Shown here: positions 1 through 8,788 of the stretch, piece after piece
Position numbering within the stretch: the first letter of the stretch is position 1
How the letters are laid out: each line of letters begins with the position of its first letter
Source of the DNA: Cyanobacteriota bacterium erpe_2018_sw_21hr_WHONDRS-SW48-000092_B_bin.40
GTDB taxonomy: Bacteria > Cyanobacteriota > Vampirovibrionia > Obscuribacterales > Obscuribacteraceae
DNA length: 44,576 nucleotides
Assembly (NCBI GenBank): GCA_030917395.1
Contig: JAUPUU010000288.1
Coordinates: 1 to 44,576, forward strand
Direction of reading: 5' to 3'
The notes under the pieces: generated by a model
What the model was told of the DNA's origin: nothing
Seen by the model: only the letters and a program-made list of their open reading frames with translations
The model's database searches: none
Translations under genes and position numbers: made by a program

Positions 1-59
1 AATTACACCTGCAGATTCGTGTCTTTACCCAAGGCCTTTTTGTAAAAGTGCTATTGCTC

Positions 60-1124
60 TTATTTGCGTTTTAGTATCTTTTCCCCAGCTTCATCGTAAA
101 TATAGGGGCCGCCATCGTCGTTGACGACTAGTCTTTCGTCTAGAGCTTGCAAGTCTACCGCTAGTTGGCGCAGTACTGGAGAGAGGCCGTCCTGGGCCTG
201 ATAGCGCAAGAGTTGAGCAGCAATGATCGAGAGGCGCTGTTTCAGGGTTGGCAGTCTATTAGGGGCCAGCAGGGGAGTCTCAAGTGGGCCACTATCGCCT
301 CTTTGAAAACTGGCAGCAATGCTAATTCTTGAGTAAGTGCCGTGTTTGCTGCTGCGGCCACCCCAGTGGTAAACCCCTTCGTTCCAGCCGAGAATGTCGC
401 CGGCTTTGGTTGGCAGGGCGCGGATATCTTGGTAATTGGTAACGCCGTAGGTGGTGAGGTTGTTAGGGAAGTTGGGGTCATATTGCACTGGCAAAATATA
501 AATGCAACCAGTGTCTGGTGTGGCATCGGTCAGAGATATCCAGATATTCATGGCCACGCTTTGGCCATCTGGCCGCAAAAGTTTGCGCCTAGAGCGGTCG
601 CGATGGGGGAGGAAGCCAGCGCCAGCGCCCCCTGGTGCGACACAAAAGGTGTAAAGGGTGGGCATCATTTTGTAGTCGGGGCCGAGGATGACGCTCAGCA
701 GCGAAGATAACTCTTGAAACTTTAACCAAAATTCGTCGTAGACAAACGAAAATGTCACTGGCCAATGGTCGTCGCGAATGTTTTCTACCGCTTTTACCAA
801 GGCCGCGAGATCTGCCTTGTCAACTGCATTTTCGATTTTGAAATAGCCTTCGTGTTGCATATTTTCTTTGCTCACATGCCCCAGGTCGGAGCTGAACTTC
901 GGGCGCGAAGCTGTAGCTTGTGAGCCTTTTTCAGTAATATGCAGTTGAGGGTTTAGATGTAACCAGAATTGCCGGTCAGTGGCTAGTTCAAAGAAAGTCT
1001 TTCCCTGTGTGTTGTACATGGTTTGCTTTATCGACCGTCTCTTATTGCCAGTTCTTCTTGCTAAATTCAGACCATATTTTACCCATATTTCGAGGCTATC
1101 TACATTTCTCAAAGACCATGCCAA
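60..1124 (-). CDS. PhyH-family 2OG-Fe(II) dioxygenase
   Basis: Predicted non-haem iron, 2-oxoglutarate-dependent oxygenase of the phytanoyl-CoA dioxygenase type; the substrate cannot be read from sequence. With the longest start (354 aa) the iron facial triad is visible as H174-R-D176 (in LPHRDRS) and H253 (in VYHWGGRS), and R266 (YSRIS) is placed to bind the 2-oxoglutarate carboxylate. A typical PhyH entry segment (EGYFKIENAVDKADL) lies near residue 92. No signal peptide or membrane segment is seen, so it is probably cytosolic. The N-terminal 35 residues are basic and unlike the family; ATG at 1019 (M36) is an equally plausible start, and neither has a clear ribosome site. It is divergent from the kinase gene at 1261. 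PhyH homologues often hydroxylate lipids or secondary metabolites, but no pathway partner is adjacent. Confidence 0.8.
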   Translation of the reverse strand: MAWSLRNVDSLEIWVKYGLNLARRTGNKRRSIKQTMYNTQGKTFFELATDRQFWLHLNPQLHITEKGSQATASRPKFSSDLGHVSKENMQHEGYFKIENAVDKADLAALVKAVENIRDDHWPVTFSFVYDEFWLKFQELSSLLSVILGPDYKMMPTLYTFCVAPGGAGAGFLPHRDRSRRKLLRPDGQSVAMNIWISLTDATPDTGCIYILPVQYDPNFPNNLTTYGVTNYQDIRALPTKAGDILGWNEGVYHWGGRSSKHGTYSRISIAASFQRGDSGPLETPLLAPNRLPTLKQRLSIIAAQLLRYQAQDGLSPVLRQLAVDLQALDERLVVNDDGGPYIYDEAGEKILKRK

Positions 1125-1260
1125 GGTCTTCAGTTCAGAAAATTAGCTTCGCTATTTGTTTTAGTTATTTACCAGCTGATTACCTTGCCTTCTTGCTTGG
1201 TATATAGAGCCCATGTTGGACAGCTTTTTGAGCCCTTGGCTTTAACAATCGCTACTTGAA

Positions 1261-3600
1261 TTGCCAGAGATAGTGAACGAACAATTACCAGACGATCTAG
1301 TTCTACAGCCGCCAGCGCAGCCTCGACCGCTGCCGCCCGGTGCTGAGTTTAATATCGGTGACATTGTTGGTAATAGTTATCAGATTGTCGACTATATCGG
1401 TCGGGGAGCGATGGGTTACGTTTACCACGCTCATCACGTGCGCTTGCCCAAAGAATATGCCTTAAAGACTTTAAGTACTGAGCAAATCACCGAGGTTGCC
1501 TGGGTGCGCTTTCAGATTGAAGCTCAGGCGATTGCCAAATTGTTTCACCCTAACATAGTCGGTTTGCACAATTTTGGCTTGCATAAGACCCCTGATGGCC
1601 TGGAGCGGCCGTTCTACGTGATGGATTTTCTGCGCGGTTGCAACTTGATGGAGCGCTTGCGCGATTATGATCCACCGCCGGTAAACACAGTGTTGTACAT
1701 ATTTCTTCAGGCTGCCAGCGGCTTTGGCTATGCCCATAGCAAAGGCATTATTCACCGCGATGTGAAGCCCGCCAATATTGTTTTGCTCGACCAGCCCGAT
1801 GCGACTGGCTCAACTATCAAAATAGTTGATTTTGGCATCGTTAAGCTTACCTTCGATGCTGAAATTGACGGCGACCATCTGGGCAACGATGAAGAGAATT
1901 TGGGTAGTCCCTATTACATGAGCCCTGAACAGTGTCTCGGCCGCACAGTAGATGCTCGCAGCGATATCTATTCACTGGGTGTGACCTTTTTCGAGACCCT
2001 TACCGGCGAGCCACCTTTCGTCGCAAGGAGTGCCGTTGAAATTAAGCATATGCACCAGTCTGAGCCAACGCCAATCCTGAACGAAGTGGTAGAGGGAGGC
2101 AATTTCCCACCGGCGGTGCAGGCGGTATTAGAGCGGATGATGGCTAAAGATCCTGACGTGCATTATCAGACCATGGAGAACGTCTGCAGCGATTTAATTG
2201 CTATTTTGCAAGGCGATGAACCGTTCTATTGCTACAGTGCGCCAGTGGTGGAAGGCAGCGGCAATATTTATCTTCAACATACTCGCAGTACAGTAGTGGC
2301 ACCGGCTCTCAATCCGATGCCAATTCCACCTAGTCGCACTGTTAGCACTGCCGCTCAGGCCCCTGATTTCCAGCCTTTTAAGATAGCTCCTGTTGCCAAG
2401 GAAAGCGCTATTACTCCATCCCGGGCTGAGGAGGGCAAGGCATTGGTGCGCGAGGCGCTTGTGCGCAATGGTATCTCGCTTAGTGAAGAGGCAGCCACTA
2501 TCCAAGCCCAGGAGCGGGAACGGCATAATAGCAATGCCAAGTCTTCAAAAGATCAAGTACTGAAAGTTAAGAAGGTTTTGCTCGCCGTTGGAGCGGGCGG
2601 TATTGTTCTCGGGGCCGTCGGCTTGGGTCTTGTTGTCTGGCAGAACATTCAGGCCGCAAATGCCAAGCCAAAGTCGCCACCAAGACAAGTTCTGCTTCTG
2701 ACAAAGCCAAAAGTAGAAAAGCTCAAAATCGCCCCAGATGAAGAGATCGAGCCCACTGAGTCATTGGTTGATACTAGCCCGTACCTTGATGCTAAAGCTG
2801 GTGCTGGCAAAGGGCGAGTTTTCAATTTCCCCACTGATTGCTCAATAGGCAATATTTATTCTTACGATTGGAAAACAAAGAAAGAGCAGATTGTTAAAGC
2901 TCGGGGCAAAGTAGAGTTTGGCGAGAGCGAATGGCTGATGTATTTACCCTCGCGTCTTGTGGGGCAGCATCCAAGCTATGTCTTGCGCTTTGGCAAAGGC
3001 GATGTGGCTGCCGTGCGTCTTGTCGATGGTTCTGATAGTGACGCTGTTCTTGAGGCTTGTACGGCCATTCCTGGCATTGATGAATTGCAGATCTATGACA
3101 CTCATCATCTCACGGCTAAGTGCATTCCATCGCTCAATAAGTTTACTCAAATCAGCAAGTTTGATGGCAATAACTGCACCTTAGATGGTGCCATGCTGGC
3201 CAAAGCAAATTGTTGGAATAACATAAGAGATTTCCAGCTTGGGCGCGGTGATAACTGCACTGCCATTCTCACTAAACTTAAGTCTGCCAAAAAACTAGAA
3301 TTTATCAATTTGCATCATAATTGCTTGTCAGCGCAAGATTTTAAAGCTCTTTCAGAGCTATCTACACTGCAATATTTGAACTTGAGTTATAGCAGAGTTT
3401 CTCTTGCTCAGCTTAAGACCTTAAGCAAGCTCAATCGCCTTCATACCCTGAGCGTTGTTGAGTGCGGCTTAGATAGAAAGGCTATTGCTGTTCTTAAGCA
3501 ATTTAAGAGCTTAAAGGTGTTGCAAGTGATGCCCAACAATAAAGCTACTGCTGTGCGCGATATGTTTGCTGCCGGTTTGCCTAAGGTGACTGTGAAATAG
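1261..3600 (+). CDS. Membrane Ser/Thr protein kinase with extracytoplasmic LRR-like domain
   Basis: Eukaryotic-type (PknB-like) protein kinase. The kinase domain spans about residues 40-315: glycine-rich loop G47-R-G-A-M-G52, ATP lysine K69, catalytic loop H165-R-D167 with K169 and N172, DFG at 190-192, and an activation-segment SPYYMSPEQ. A single membrane helix lies at about 438-460. The C-terminal part (about 515-779), predicted outside the membrane, opens with a small module (V520..F-P524, R548-G-K-V, L562-P-S) and continues as leucine-rich-repeat-like units. This tail matches the stand-alone secreted protein at 29595-30512. The architecture implies a surface sensor controlling a cytosolic kinase; ligand and targets are unknown. 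TTG at 1261 is the first available start after an in-frame stop at 1243-1245; no good ribosome site is visible, and GTG at 1273 is an alternative. It converges on the EF-hand gene with a 2-base gap. Confidence 0.88.
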   Translation: MPEIVNEQLPDDLVLQPPAQPRPLPPGAEFNIGDIVGNSYQIVDYIGRGAMGYVYHAHHVRLPKEYALKTLSTEQITEVAWVRFQIEAQAIAKLFHPNIVGLHNFGLHKTPDGLERPFYVMDFLRGCNLMERLRDYDPPPVNTVLYIFLQAASGFGYAHSKGIIHRDVKPANIVLLDQPDATGSTIKIVDFGIVKLTFDAEIDGDHLGNDEENLGSPYYMSPEQCLGRTVDARSDIYSLGVTFFETLTGEPPFVARSAVEIKHMHQSEPTPILNEVVEGGNFPPAVQAVLERMMAKDPDVHYQTMENVCSDLIAILQGDEPFYCYSAPVVEGSGNIYLQHTRSTVVAPALNPMPIPPSRTVSTAAQAPDFQPFKIAPVAKESAITPSRAEEGKALVREALVRNGISLSEEAATIQAQERERHNSNAKSSKDQVLKVKKVLLAVGAGGIVLGAVGLGLVVWQNIQAANAKPKSPPRQVLLLTKPKVEKLKIAPDEEIEPTESLVDTSPYLDAKAGAGKGRVFNFPTDCSIGNIYSYDWKTKKEQIVKARGKVEFGESEWLMYLPSRLVGQHPSYVLRFGKGDVAAVRLVDGSDSDAVLEACTAIPGIDELQIYDTHHLTAKCIPSLNKFTQISKFDGNNCTLDGAMLAKANCWNNIRDFQLGRGDNCTAILTKLKSAKKLEFINLHHNCLSAQDFKALSELSTLQYLNLSYSRVSLAQLKTLSKLNRLHTLSVVECGLDRKAIAVLKQFKSLKVLQVMPNNKATAVRDMFAAGLPKVTVK

Positions 3601-3602
3601 CT

Positions 3603-3971
3603 CTAGCGGCCCATGCCGCCGAAGAACTTGATCAAGTCACGTCGGGAAATACCGTGGATGATATCGTTGCGCGAAATGCCAGCATCAGGTGGGGCCTCAT
3701 GGTCATCGAATGCCGCGCTAATTTTACTGATATTGGTGCAGAGAAAGCGCACGTAGCTAAGCTCACGTCCTGATAGCTTGTATTTTGTTTTGGCTTCTTC
3801 TAGTTCTTCTTTTGATATGAAGCCATTGCCGTCGCTGTCTAGACGGTCAAAAGTGGCAAGGGCAAACTCTCGTACTTCCACCAGTAGACGGGCGACGTCT
3901 ATGCCGCCGCTCAGTGACAGAACGGGCCAGAATGAGCGGGCATCTTCAAGCTTGGGGGCTAACTGACTCAT
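3603..3971 (-). CDS. Small EF-hand protein
   Basis: A 122-aa soluble protein with one clear EF-hand calcium loop: D45, D47, N49, I52 and E56 occupy the canonical 1, 3, 5, 8 and 12 positions. A second, degenerate half may lie around residues 86-112 (D-D-H-E-A..IHGISRRDLIKFF) but lacks the full ligand set. No signal peptide is visible. The ATG at 3971 is preferred; a TTG 33 bases upstream also opens the frame. It lies 37 bases downstream of the TPR/zincin gene on the same strand and is probably its operon partner, which would suit a calcium-responsive accessory role; that is inference. Bacterial EF-hand proteins of this size act as calcium buffers or sensors. Confidence 0.7.
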   Translation of the reverse strand: MSQLAPKLEDARSFWPVLSLSGGIDVARLLVEVREFALATFDRLDSDGNGFISKEELEEAKTKYKLSGRELSYVRFLCTNISKISAAFDDHEAPPDAGISRNDIIHGISRRDLIKFFGGMGR

Positions 3972-4008
3972 AGTATTGATTCTACCCCAAATCGCTAGAT
4001 TCAAATTG

Positions 4009-5136
4009 TCAGAGGCCGAGTTTTTGCTTGATGTATTTCATCGTGTTAGGAAAATAGGTAGTCAGCTCGGCTGCCTGTTCTCGGTCATTGCCCAGTAGTA
4101 TAGAAGTCAGTTCGGCGCAGCTCTCAATTTGACCGGTGTCAGATTTTTGCAGGTAATAACTAATTCTAGGAGCAACACTATCTGGGACGTGGGCGATATC
4201 TAAGTAGTAGTTGTGGCGATACTCTTTGGTACAAGAATATGAGTTTAGGCAGGCGTCTAGTGCGTGGCCAGTTTCGTGGAGAAAAGTGCCTACTAGTTCG
4301 TCTGCGCTGGCTGGCTTTTCTACGACGTTTGTATCTTCGTTTACCGTGCTTTGAGCCAATACAATGGTATCGCCGTGAAAGAGACCAGGACAGCTCTTGC
4401 TTGTTCCGCCGTCATAACCGCGCACTTGCTGATAAGCGCCCTCGGGATATTTATCTATCATGGTGGGAGTGATGACAAATTTTATGTTGTTCTTAAATAG
4501 GATTTCCTGAACTTTGGCTGGTATTTTGTCGAAACAGGCATTGACAGCCGTTATGGTGCGGTTGCTGACTGGATCGTGCCCAATCACCGGTTTGACTAGG
4601 GTTATGCGGGCGCGCAATTCTTTGAGAATCTTTGCTGGAGGAATAGCCTGCTCAAAATTGGCTTTAGTCTCGGAGGCGCTGCTGTCGCTACCCTCTTTTT
4701 TTCCCTCACTTGAAGGGCTGAATTTCTGCAGATATTGTGCTGCCGCTTGGCCCTGGGCGGTTCCAGGGAAGCCGTCTTTGATGCGTTGATAGGTGCTCAG
4801 CGCCAGTTGCTTGTTGCCTGAAGCGAATTGGGCGTGGGCCATGTAGAGCCAGGCATTGGCTCCAGCCTTCTCTTTGACTATGGCATCGTACATAAAGCCA
4901 GTAGCTTCTTTGAAGCGGCCTTGCTGATAGGCTTGCACACCCAGGTTATAGCTCGAGGTTGTGCTTTGTTTGCCTAGAGCTTGTTTGGCTAGAGCTTGTT
5001 TGGGCAGAGCTTGGCTTGGCTGCGCTAGTGCGAGAAGAACTAGTCCGAGAAGAACTTGACCCAGAAGAAAAGTACGCCCTGCAATAGTGGCCGTTAAATG
5101 TGGTTTGAGGATTTGGTTGTGATGGCGAAGCTTCAA
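4009..5136 (-). CDS. Exported TPR protein with zincin-like HExxH domain
   Basis: A 375-aa protein. A basic N-terminus and hydrophobic core (about residues 21-40, ending ALAQPSQA) form a signal peptide, followed by a short KQAL-type repeat linker. Two or three TPR helices cover residues 61-137 (NLGVQAYQQGRFKEA, WLYMAHAQFASGNKQLAL). The C-terminal domain holds H287-E-T-G-H291 and, about 47 residues later, ESCAELTSILLG (E338, E342), the ligand arrangement of gluzincin metallopeptidases such as anthrax lethal-factor-like domains. The prediction is an extracytoplasmic zinc peptidase or binding protein. The start is TTG at 5136, supported by a GGAGG ribosome site 8 bases upstream. The gene lies 27 bases downstream of the antiporter gene and 37 bases upstream of the EF-hand gene. 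Substrate is unknown, and catalytic activity rests on the motif alone. Confidence 0.75.
   Translation of the reverse strand: MKLRHHNQILKPHLTATIAGRTFLLGQVLLGLVLLALAQPSQALPKQALAKQALGKQSTTSSYNLGVQAYQQGRFKEATGFMYDAIVKEKAGANAWLYMAHAQFASGNKQLALSTYQRIKDGFPGTAQGQAAAQYLQKFSPSSEGKKEGSDSSASETKANFEQAIPPAKILKELRARITLVKPVIGHDPVSNRTITAVNACFDKIPAKVQEILFKNNIKFVITPTMIDKYPEGAYQQVRGYDGGTSKSCPGLFHGDTIVLAQSTVNEDTNVVEKPASADELVGTFLHETGHALDACLNSYSCTKEYRHNYYLDIAHVPDSVAPRISYYLQKSDTGQIESCAELTSILLGNDREQAAELTTYFPNTMKYIKQKLGL
4972..5075 (-). repeat. Two sets of 15-bp tandem repeats in the signal-peptide region
   Basis: Three imperfect 15-bp units lie at 4972-5016, encoding the repeated KQAL/A linker. Three further 15-bp units lie at 5031-5075 (plus-strand core cgagaagaac), encoding the repeated LLG/VLL hydrophobic core of the signal peptide. 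Both sets keep the reading frame because the unit is five codons. Such repeats change copy number readily by slippage, so the leader length may differ between strains. Confidence 0.75.
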
Positions 5137-5163
5137 AAATATGTCCTCCCTGACTGCTTTATT

Positions 5164-6708
5164 CTAAGGCTCAGCGAGCTTCTCACTTTGATCAGGCAGG
5201 TCTAACTGTATACGCTGGCGGCCGTCTTCGGTAATGAATCCTTCTTTGGTTAGCTCTTTTAGACAGTCGTTTTCGAGCTCGGCCAGGCGGTGTCTTACTT
5301 CTTCTATTTCGAGTTCTTTAACTGAGGCGTCTTCGATGTGCAGGTTTTCTATTTGTTTCTTTAGTGAGTCTTTTTGTTCTTGCAAATCAGCGTTTAGTAG
5401 CTCGAAGCAGGCCGATGATACCGCACCGCTCTTAAACTGAGCAGCAAGAAAGTTGGCGGCTCTTTTTTTTGTAATTAAGCGCGCTTTCAATTCTTTGTAT
5501 TGTTCTTTTACTGGGTCTACCAGATTCATGCCCAGTAGTTTGACTAAAGGTTCAATAGTTAAACCCGGCACGAGTAAGGTAAATAGAACCACACCAAAGG
5601 TCGTGATTGTAATCATTTCTTTGGCCGCCAGGCTATCGGGCAGGCTCAGAGCTAATGCCATGCAGATAGAGCCGCGCAGTGCCCCCCAGAAGAGAAGATG
5701 GCGCCATTTCCATGGAATCTTTTCATTGTGTTGCCGCAGAAACGGCGTCATGCCGTAAACCACGATGATACGAGCAACGACAACTACTGCTATGCCGACT
5801 GCTATTTGCAGTGAATATTTGCAAAGCAGATCGTATTTTACTTGCAAACCAATTAGCAGAAAAATCAGTGAATTGACAAGAAATGCTGTGTATTCCCAGA
5901 AGGAGTTAACAGCCATACGCGTGCCGACTGACATTGAATTGCGGCTGCCGTAGTTGCCAATTACCACCCCTGCTGCCACCACACTTAGTACTGCCGAAAG
6001 GTGCAATTGCTCGGCTAAAATATATGAGCCATAGGCCACTATGGTAGTCAGTGTAATTTCTAACAGGTGGTCGTCAAAGAGACTGGTGATGCGCGAAGCG
6101 GCATAGCCAATGATAGCGCCTATGGCCGCACCGCCCACTACAACTAAGACGAAGTTTCCGAGAGTTGAGGCGGCCGAGAAAGAGGCACCACTTAGCACTA
6201 TAGCTAGTACCAGTTTGAAAAGTACAACGGCCGTGCCGTCATTGGCTAGACTCTCGCCCTCCAGGAGCATGGTCAAGCTGCTATTAATGCCGAGTTTGCG
6301 AAATAGTGCTAACACTGAAATCGGGTCGGTAGCTGCAATCATAGCGCCGAAGAGAAAAGCGGGTCCGAGAGCCACTCCGGCAAAATAATTCATGCCATAG
6401 GCGACCACCACTGTATTAACTACCACTCCCAGGGTGGCAAGTACCGTAATTGGTAGCCAGCCTTCTTTTAACTCGCGCAGCGGTATATTCCAGGAGGCTT
6501 CAAAGAGTACGGCTGGTAGAAAAATCAGCAAGATTAGATCTGGTGTGAGCTCTACTGGCGGCAATAAATGGCAGATGCCAATCAGTAAGCCAACAATAAC
6601 AAGGGCAATTGAATAGGGCAGTTTTATCCACTTCACGGACATGGCAACCGTAGCGGTGACCATGAGTAAGACCACAAAAAGGTCTACGTGTAGGGCGTCG
6701 TGATTCAA
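5164..6708 (-). CDS. CPA1-family Na+/H+ antiporter (NhaP type)
   Basis: A 514-aa monovalent cation/proton antiporter of the inner membrane. About 12 hydrophobic helices occupy residues 5-385. The family signatures are present: T127-D-P (GAMIAATDPISVLALF) and the ion-binding N156-D157 in EGESLANDGTAVV. Residues about 390-514 form a soluble, charged C-terminal tail with coiled-coil character (SLKKQIENL, VKELEIEEVRHRLAELEN), probably regulatory. The start is TTG at 6708, with GGAAG about 8 bases upstream, and it overlaps the stop of the preceding frame by four bases, so it is translationally coupled to it. The likely role is sodium/pH homeostasis. The choice of Na+ against K+ cannot be settled from sequence. 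Confidence 0.9.
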   Translation of the reverse strand: MNHDALHVDLFVVLLMVTATVAMSVKWIKLPYSIALVIVGLLIGICHLLPPVELTPDLILLIFLPAVLFEASWNIPLRELKEGWLPITVLATLGVVVNTVVVAYGMNYFAGVALGPAFLFGAMIAATDPISVLALFRKLGINSSLTMLLEGESLANDGTAVVLFKLVLAIVLSGASFSAASTLGNFVLVVVGGAAIGAIIGYAASRITSLFDDHLLEITLTTIVAYGSYILAEQLHLSAVLSVVAAGVVIGNYGSRNSMSVGTRMAVNSFWEYTAFLVNSLIFLLIGLQVKYDLLCKYSLQIAVGIAVVVVARIIVVYGMTPFLRQHNEKIPWKWRHLLFWGALRGSICMALALSLPDSLAAKEMITITTFGVVLFTLLVPGLTIEPLVKLLGMNLVDPVKEQYKELKARLITKKRAANFLAAQFKSGAVSSACFELLNADLQEQKDSLKKQIENLHIEDASVKELEIEEVRHRLAELENDCLKELTKEGFITEDGRQRIQLDLPDQSEKLAEP

Positions 6709-7790
6709 TTCTGGTCTTCCAGTGAAAATAGTTCGATGGTGCAGTGGTCAGACAGTATATGCCACGGGAAGTCATTCTTTCTTTCGGCGATCTTGACCGT
6801 CACCACATCATTGCTCTGGTGAAGGCTGTCAGTGCCTGAATAGAGGGCTTTTATCTCTTCTGGCGTGGCGACAAACGGCGAGAGTATGAAACCGGCCCTG
6901 AGGTTGTCTGAAGGGGCTACATAACTTTCTTGCTTGCCGTTTTTCAATTGTACTGAGATGTCAGCTGGGTAAATGCGAAAGAAGAGCTTTTGCAAAGAGC
7001 CAAGGGCTGTCACTTTCAGGTTTATTTTGGCAAAGATAATTTTGTCTTTGCCGGCCCTAGAAGAGCCAATATCGATAGGTTGTCCTAGTATTGCTTCAAT
7101 GGTCTCTAAGGGTTCTAGCTTTAGTTGGCGCGGTTCAGTGCGCTTTTTCACAACTAAGCCGCTGCTCTGGCAATTGTCGGGTTGATAGCGACTGAGCAAC
7201 TCTGGCCAAGAGGGCCCATCGTGAAGGGTGGGATAGTAGCCATAGCAATCTTTCATTTCTTGCAAGACAACGTAGTCTGCGGCTTTTTCTCGTGCCCAGT
7301 AATTTTTGTTAGTTTCAAGGAGAGATTCTTTGTAGGCCAGGTAGCTTTGAATTACTGGCCGCGGCTGATAATTGTAGTTATTAGCAATCACTACATTGAG
7401 ATCGGCAGGTAAGAGATCGACGCTGCCATTAAGGGCAGGCAGGTGATTTTCGTTTTTGATTTTTTCCATGCGCTTCTGGTAGGCCTCTGGGCCACTTGAT
7501 TTACCTTGCAGCACCAAGAGGCATTGAGGCAGCCTTATGGCGCTATCGTAGGCGTTGCCGAAGAGCATGGTGGGGTAGATTAGCAGTGGCGGAATGCCTG
7601 GCATGGGCATGTTGGCTGGTATGGCAATAAACAGCATACTGGCCACTGAGACCAGGGCCATGGCCTTAAGCGATTTGCTTTTTGTCTCGATGAAAAATGG
7701 CGCCAGGGCTAGGGCGGCAAAGCCAAAGACTGAGGGGGCAATCACTTGATGATCCAGGGTCTGGCGCACGTAGGCAGCCTTAAAGGTCAA
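6705..7790 (-). pseudogene. 3' part of a GT-C-like membrane protein, out of frame with its 5' part
   Basis: This 361-codon frame begins exactly where the upstream 300-codon frame ends, at a run of nine T residues (minus strand). Its first available start, TTG at 7790, lies inside that run and has no ribosome site of its own. The first 70 residues continue the hydrophobic helices of the upstream half (VIAPSVFGFAALALAPFF, LVSVASMLFIAIP). The remaining 280 residues form a soluble, presumably extracytoplasmic domain without a motif I recognise. One added T, or a -1 shift on the run, would fuse the two halves into about 661 aa. It may be a decayed gene, a phase-variable gene, a programmed frameshift or a sequencing error. 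It overlaps the antiporter gene by four bases. Confidence 0.7.
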
Positions 7791-8689
7791 AAAAAAAGCC
7801 CGCTTTCAGCTAATAGAGCTATGGGGAAGGCCTTGGCCATTCGCTTTTGAGCCAGGTAGGTGAAGCCCAAAAGTAGCAGGCCTGTGGACACCATGGTGGC
7901 TATTATGGGCCATTGCCAATTAGCTTCAGACCACGACATGGCCTCGCTGTGACCTGATGCCACCGCTAGAGAGGTGCTGATATAGGTGGGCAGATTGGTC
8001 AGAGGTTGGCCGCTGAGCATCCATCCAGCAAGAAACACCGCCGCAAAAAGAAATAGTCTAGTGGGCAGTTTCTTCTTCAGCACTTCGTCTAATGCAATGA
8101 AAGCAATCACCCAAACTGCAGCGACGAAAAAGGTAAATTTAACTAAGGCAGTCAGGGCTAAAAGGGAAAGCAGAATAATAGTTTCTATTGAAAGTTTGTA
8201 TTGGATTTCCCTGTCGTCAAGCAGGAAATATTGGTTGACGAGCAGCACAGGTATGGCTAAAAAGAAAACATCGCCAAAGAAGCCGTAGAGCGATACCAGG
8301 CAAAAGATCCACGCCATTGATAGGGGCCAATTGGGCAGCAGGCGTCTACTTTGCAGCACCATAACGGCCGTGGTCAGGGCGCAAAACAAGCCCTGCAGTA
8401 AAAGTTTGAGGCTGTAAGTATCAGGAAAGTAAGTCTTGTTGTAGATAAAGCCCAGGGGGCCAAAGGTGAAGATATAGTCAATACCGCTCAGGGCCCCACG
8501 TTTGGCAAAGAGATTGAGTGCCAGGTCCCAAGAATCATCTTCTGAAACCGGGATGACGCGAGGAATCCACGGTAGGGTGCGAACCACGGTGAGGGCTATC
8601 ACGGCGCCAAGAATCAGCCAGAAGAGCCAGCCATTTCGCTTGGAAGCCGCTTGCTTAAGTGAATCTGCGCTGTCTGCGGCCTGTATCAA
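7787..8689 (-). pseudogene. 5' part of a GT-C-like integral membrane glycosyltransferase
   Basis: A 300-codon frame with about eight membrane helices. The first helix is at residues 21-40. The first external loop is acidic (SEDDSWDLALNLF), as in GT-C enzymes that use lipid-phosphate sugar donors, and is followed by FGPLGFIYN. It ends at ESGLFF and a TGA immediately after a run of nine T. All other GT-C-like proteins in this window continue for 200-350 residues past this point, so this is a 5' fragment or one half of a frameshifted gene. The start is TTG at 8689: an in-frame stop lies two codons upstream and no ATG follows. It is the first gene of the minus-strand run that continues through the antiporter to the EF-hand gene. 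The donor sugar and acceptor are unknown. Confidence 0.7.
7789..7797 (-). other. Nine-T homopolymer at a -1 frame junction
   Basis: The plus strand reads nine A residues, so the transcript carries GGG C(U)9 GACC. The upstream frame reads GGG CUU UUU UUU UGA. A -1 slip, or one extra U, gives CUU UUU UUU UUG ACC and joins the downstream frame seamlessly. Homopolymers of this length support transcriptional slippage and replication slippage, and they are also a common site of sequencing error. Confidence 0.85.
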
Positions 8690-8788
8690 TCGCTACTTAT
8701 CTCTGCAATGTTTGTTCTTCAATTTTTATACCATGGTTTAACATGGGTATAGATCATGATGAGGTTTAAGGTCTCATTTTAGGAGTTT

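Noticed and set aside
1007-1207. 66-codon plus-strand frame between the oxygenase and the kinase
   Set aside because: It overlaps the antisense of the oxygenase N-terminus, has no ribosome site and shows no protein-like pattern.
1247-1258. 12-base string caatcgctactt shared with 8687-8698, both next to TTG-start genes
   Set aside because: The string has opposite orientation relative to the two genes, and only two copies were found; a chance match is likely.
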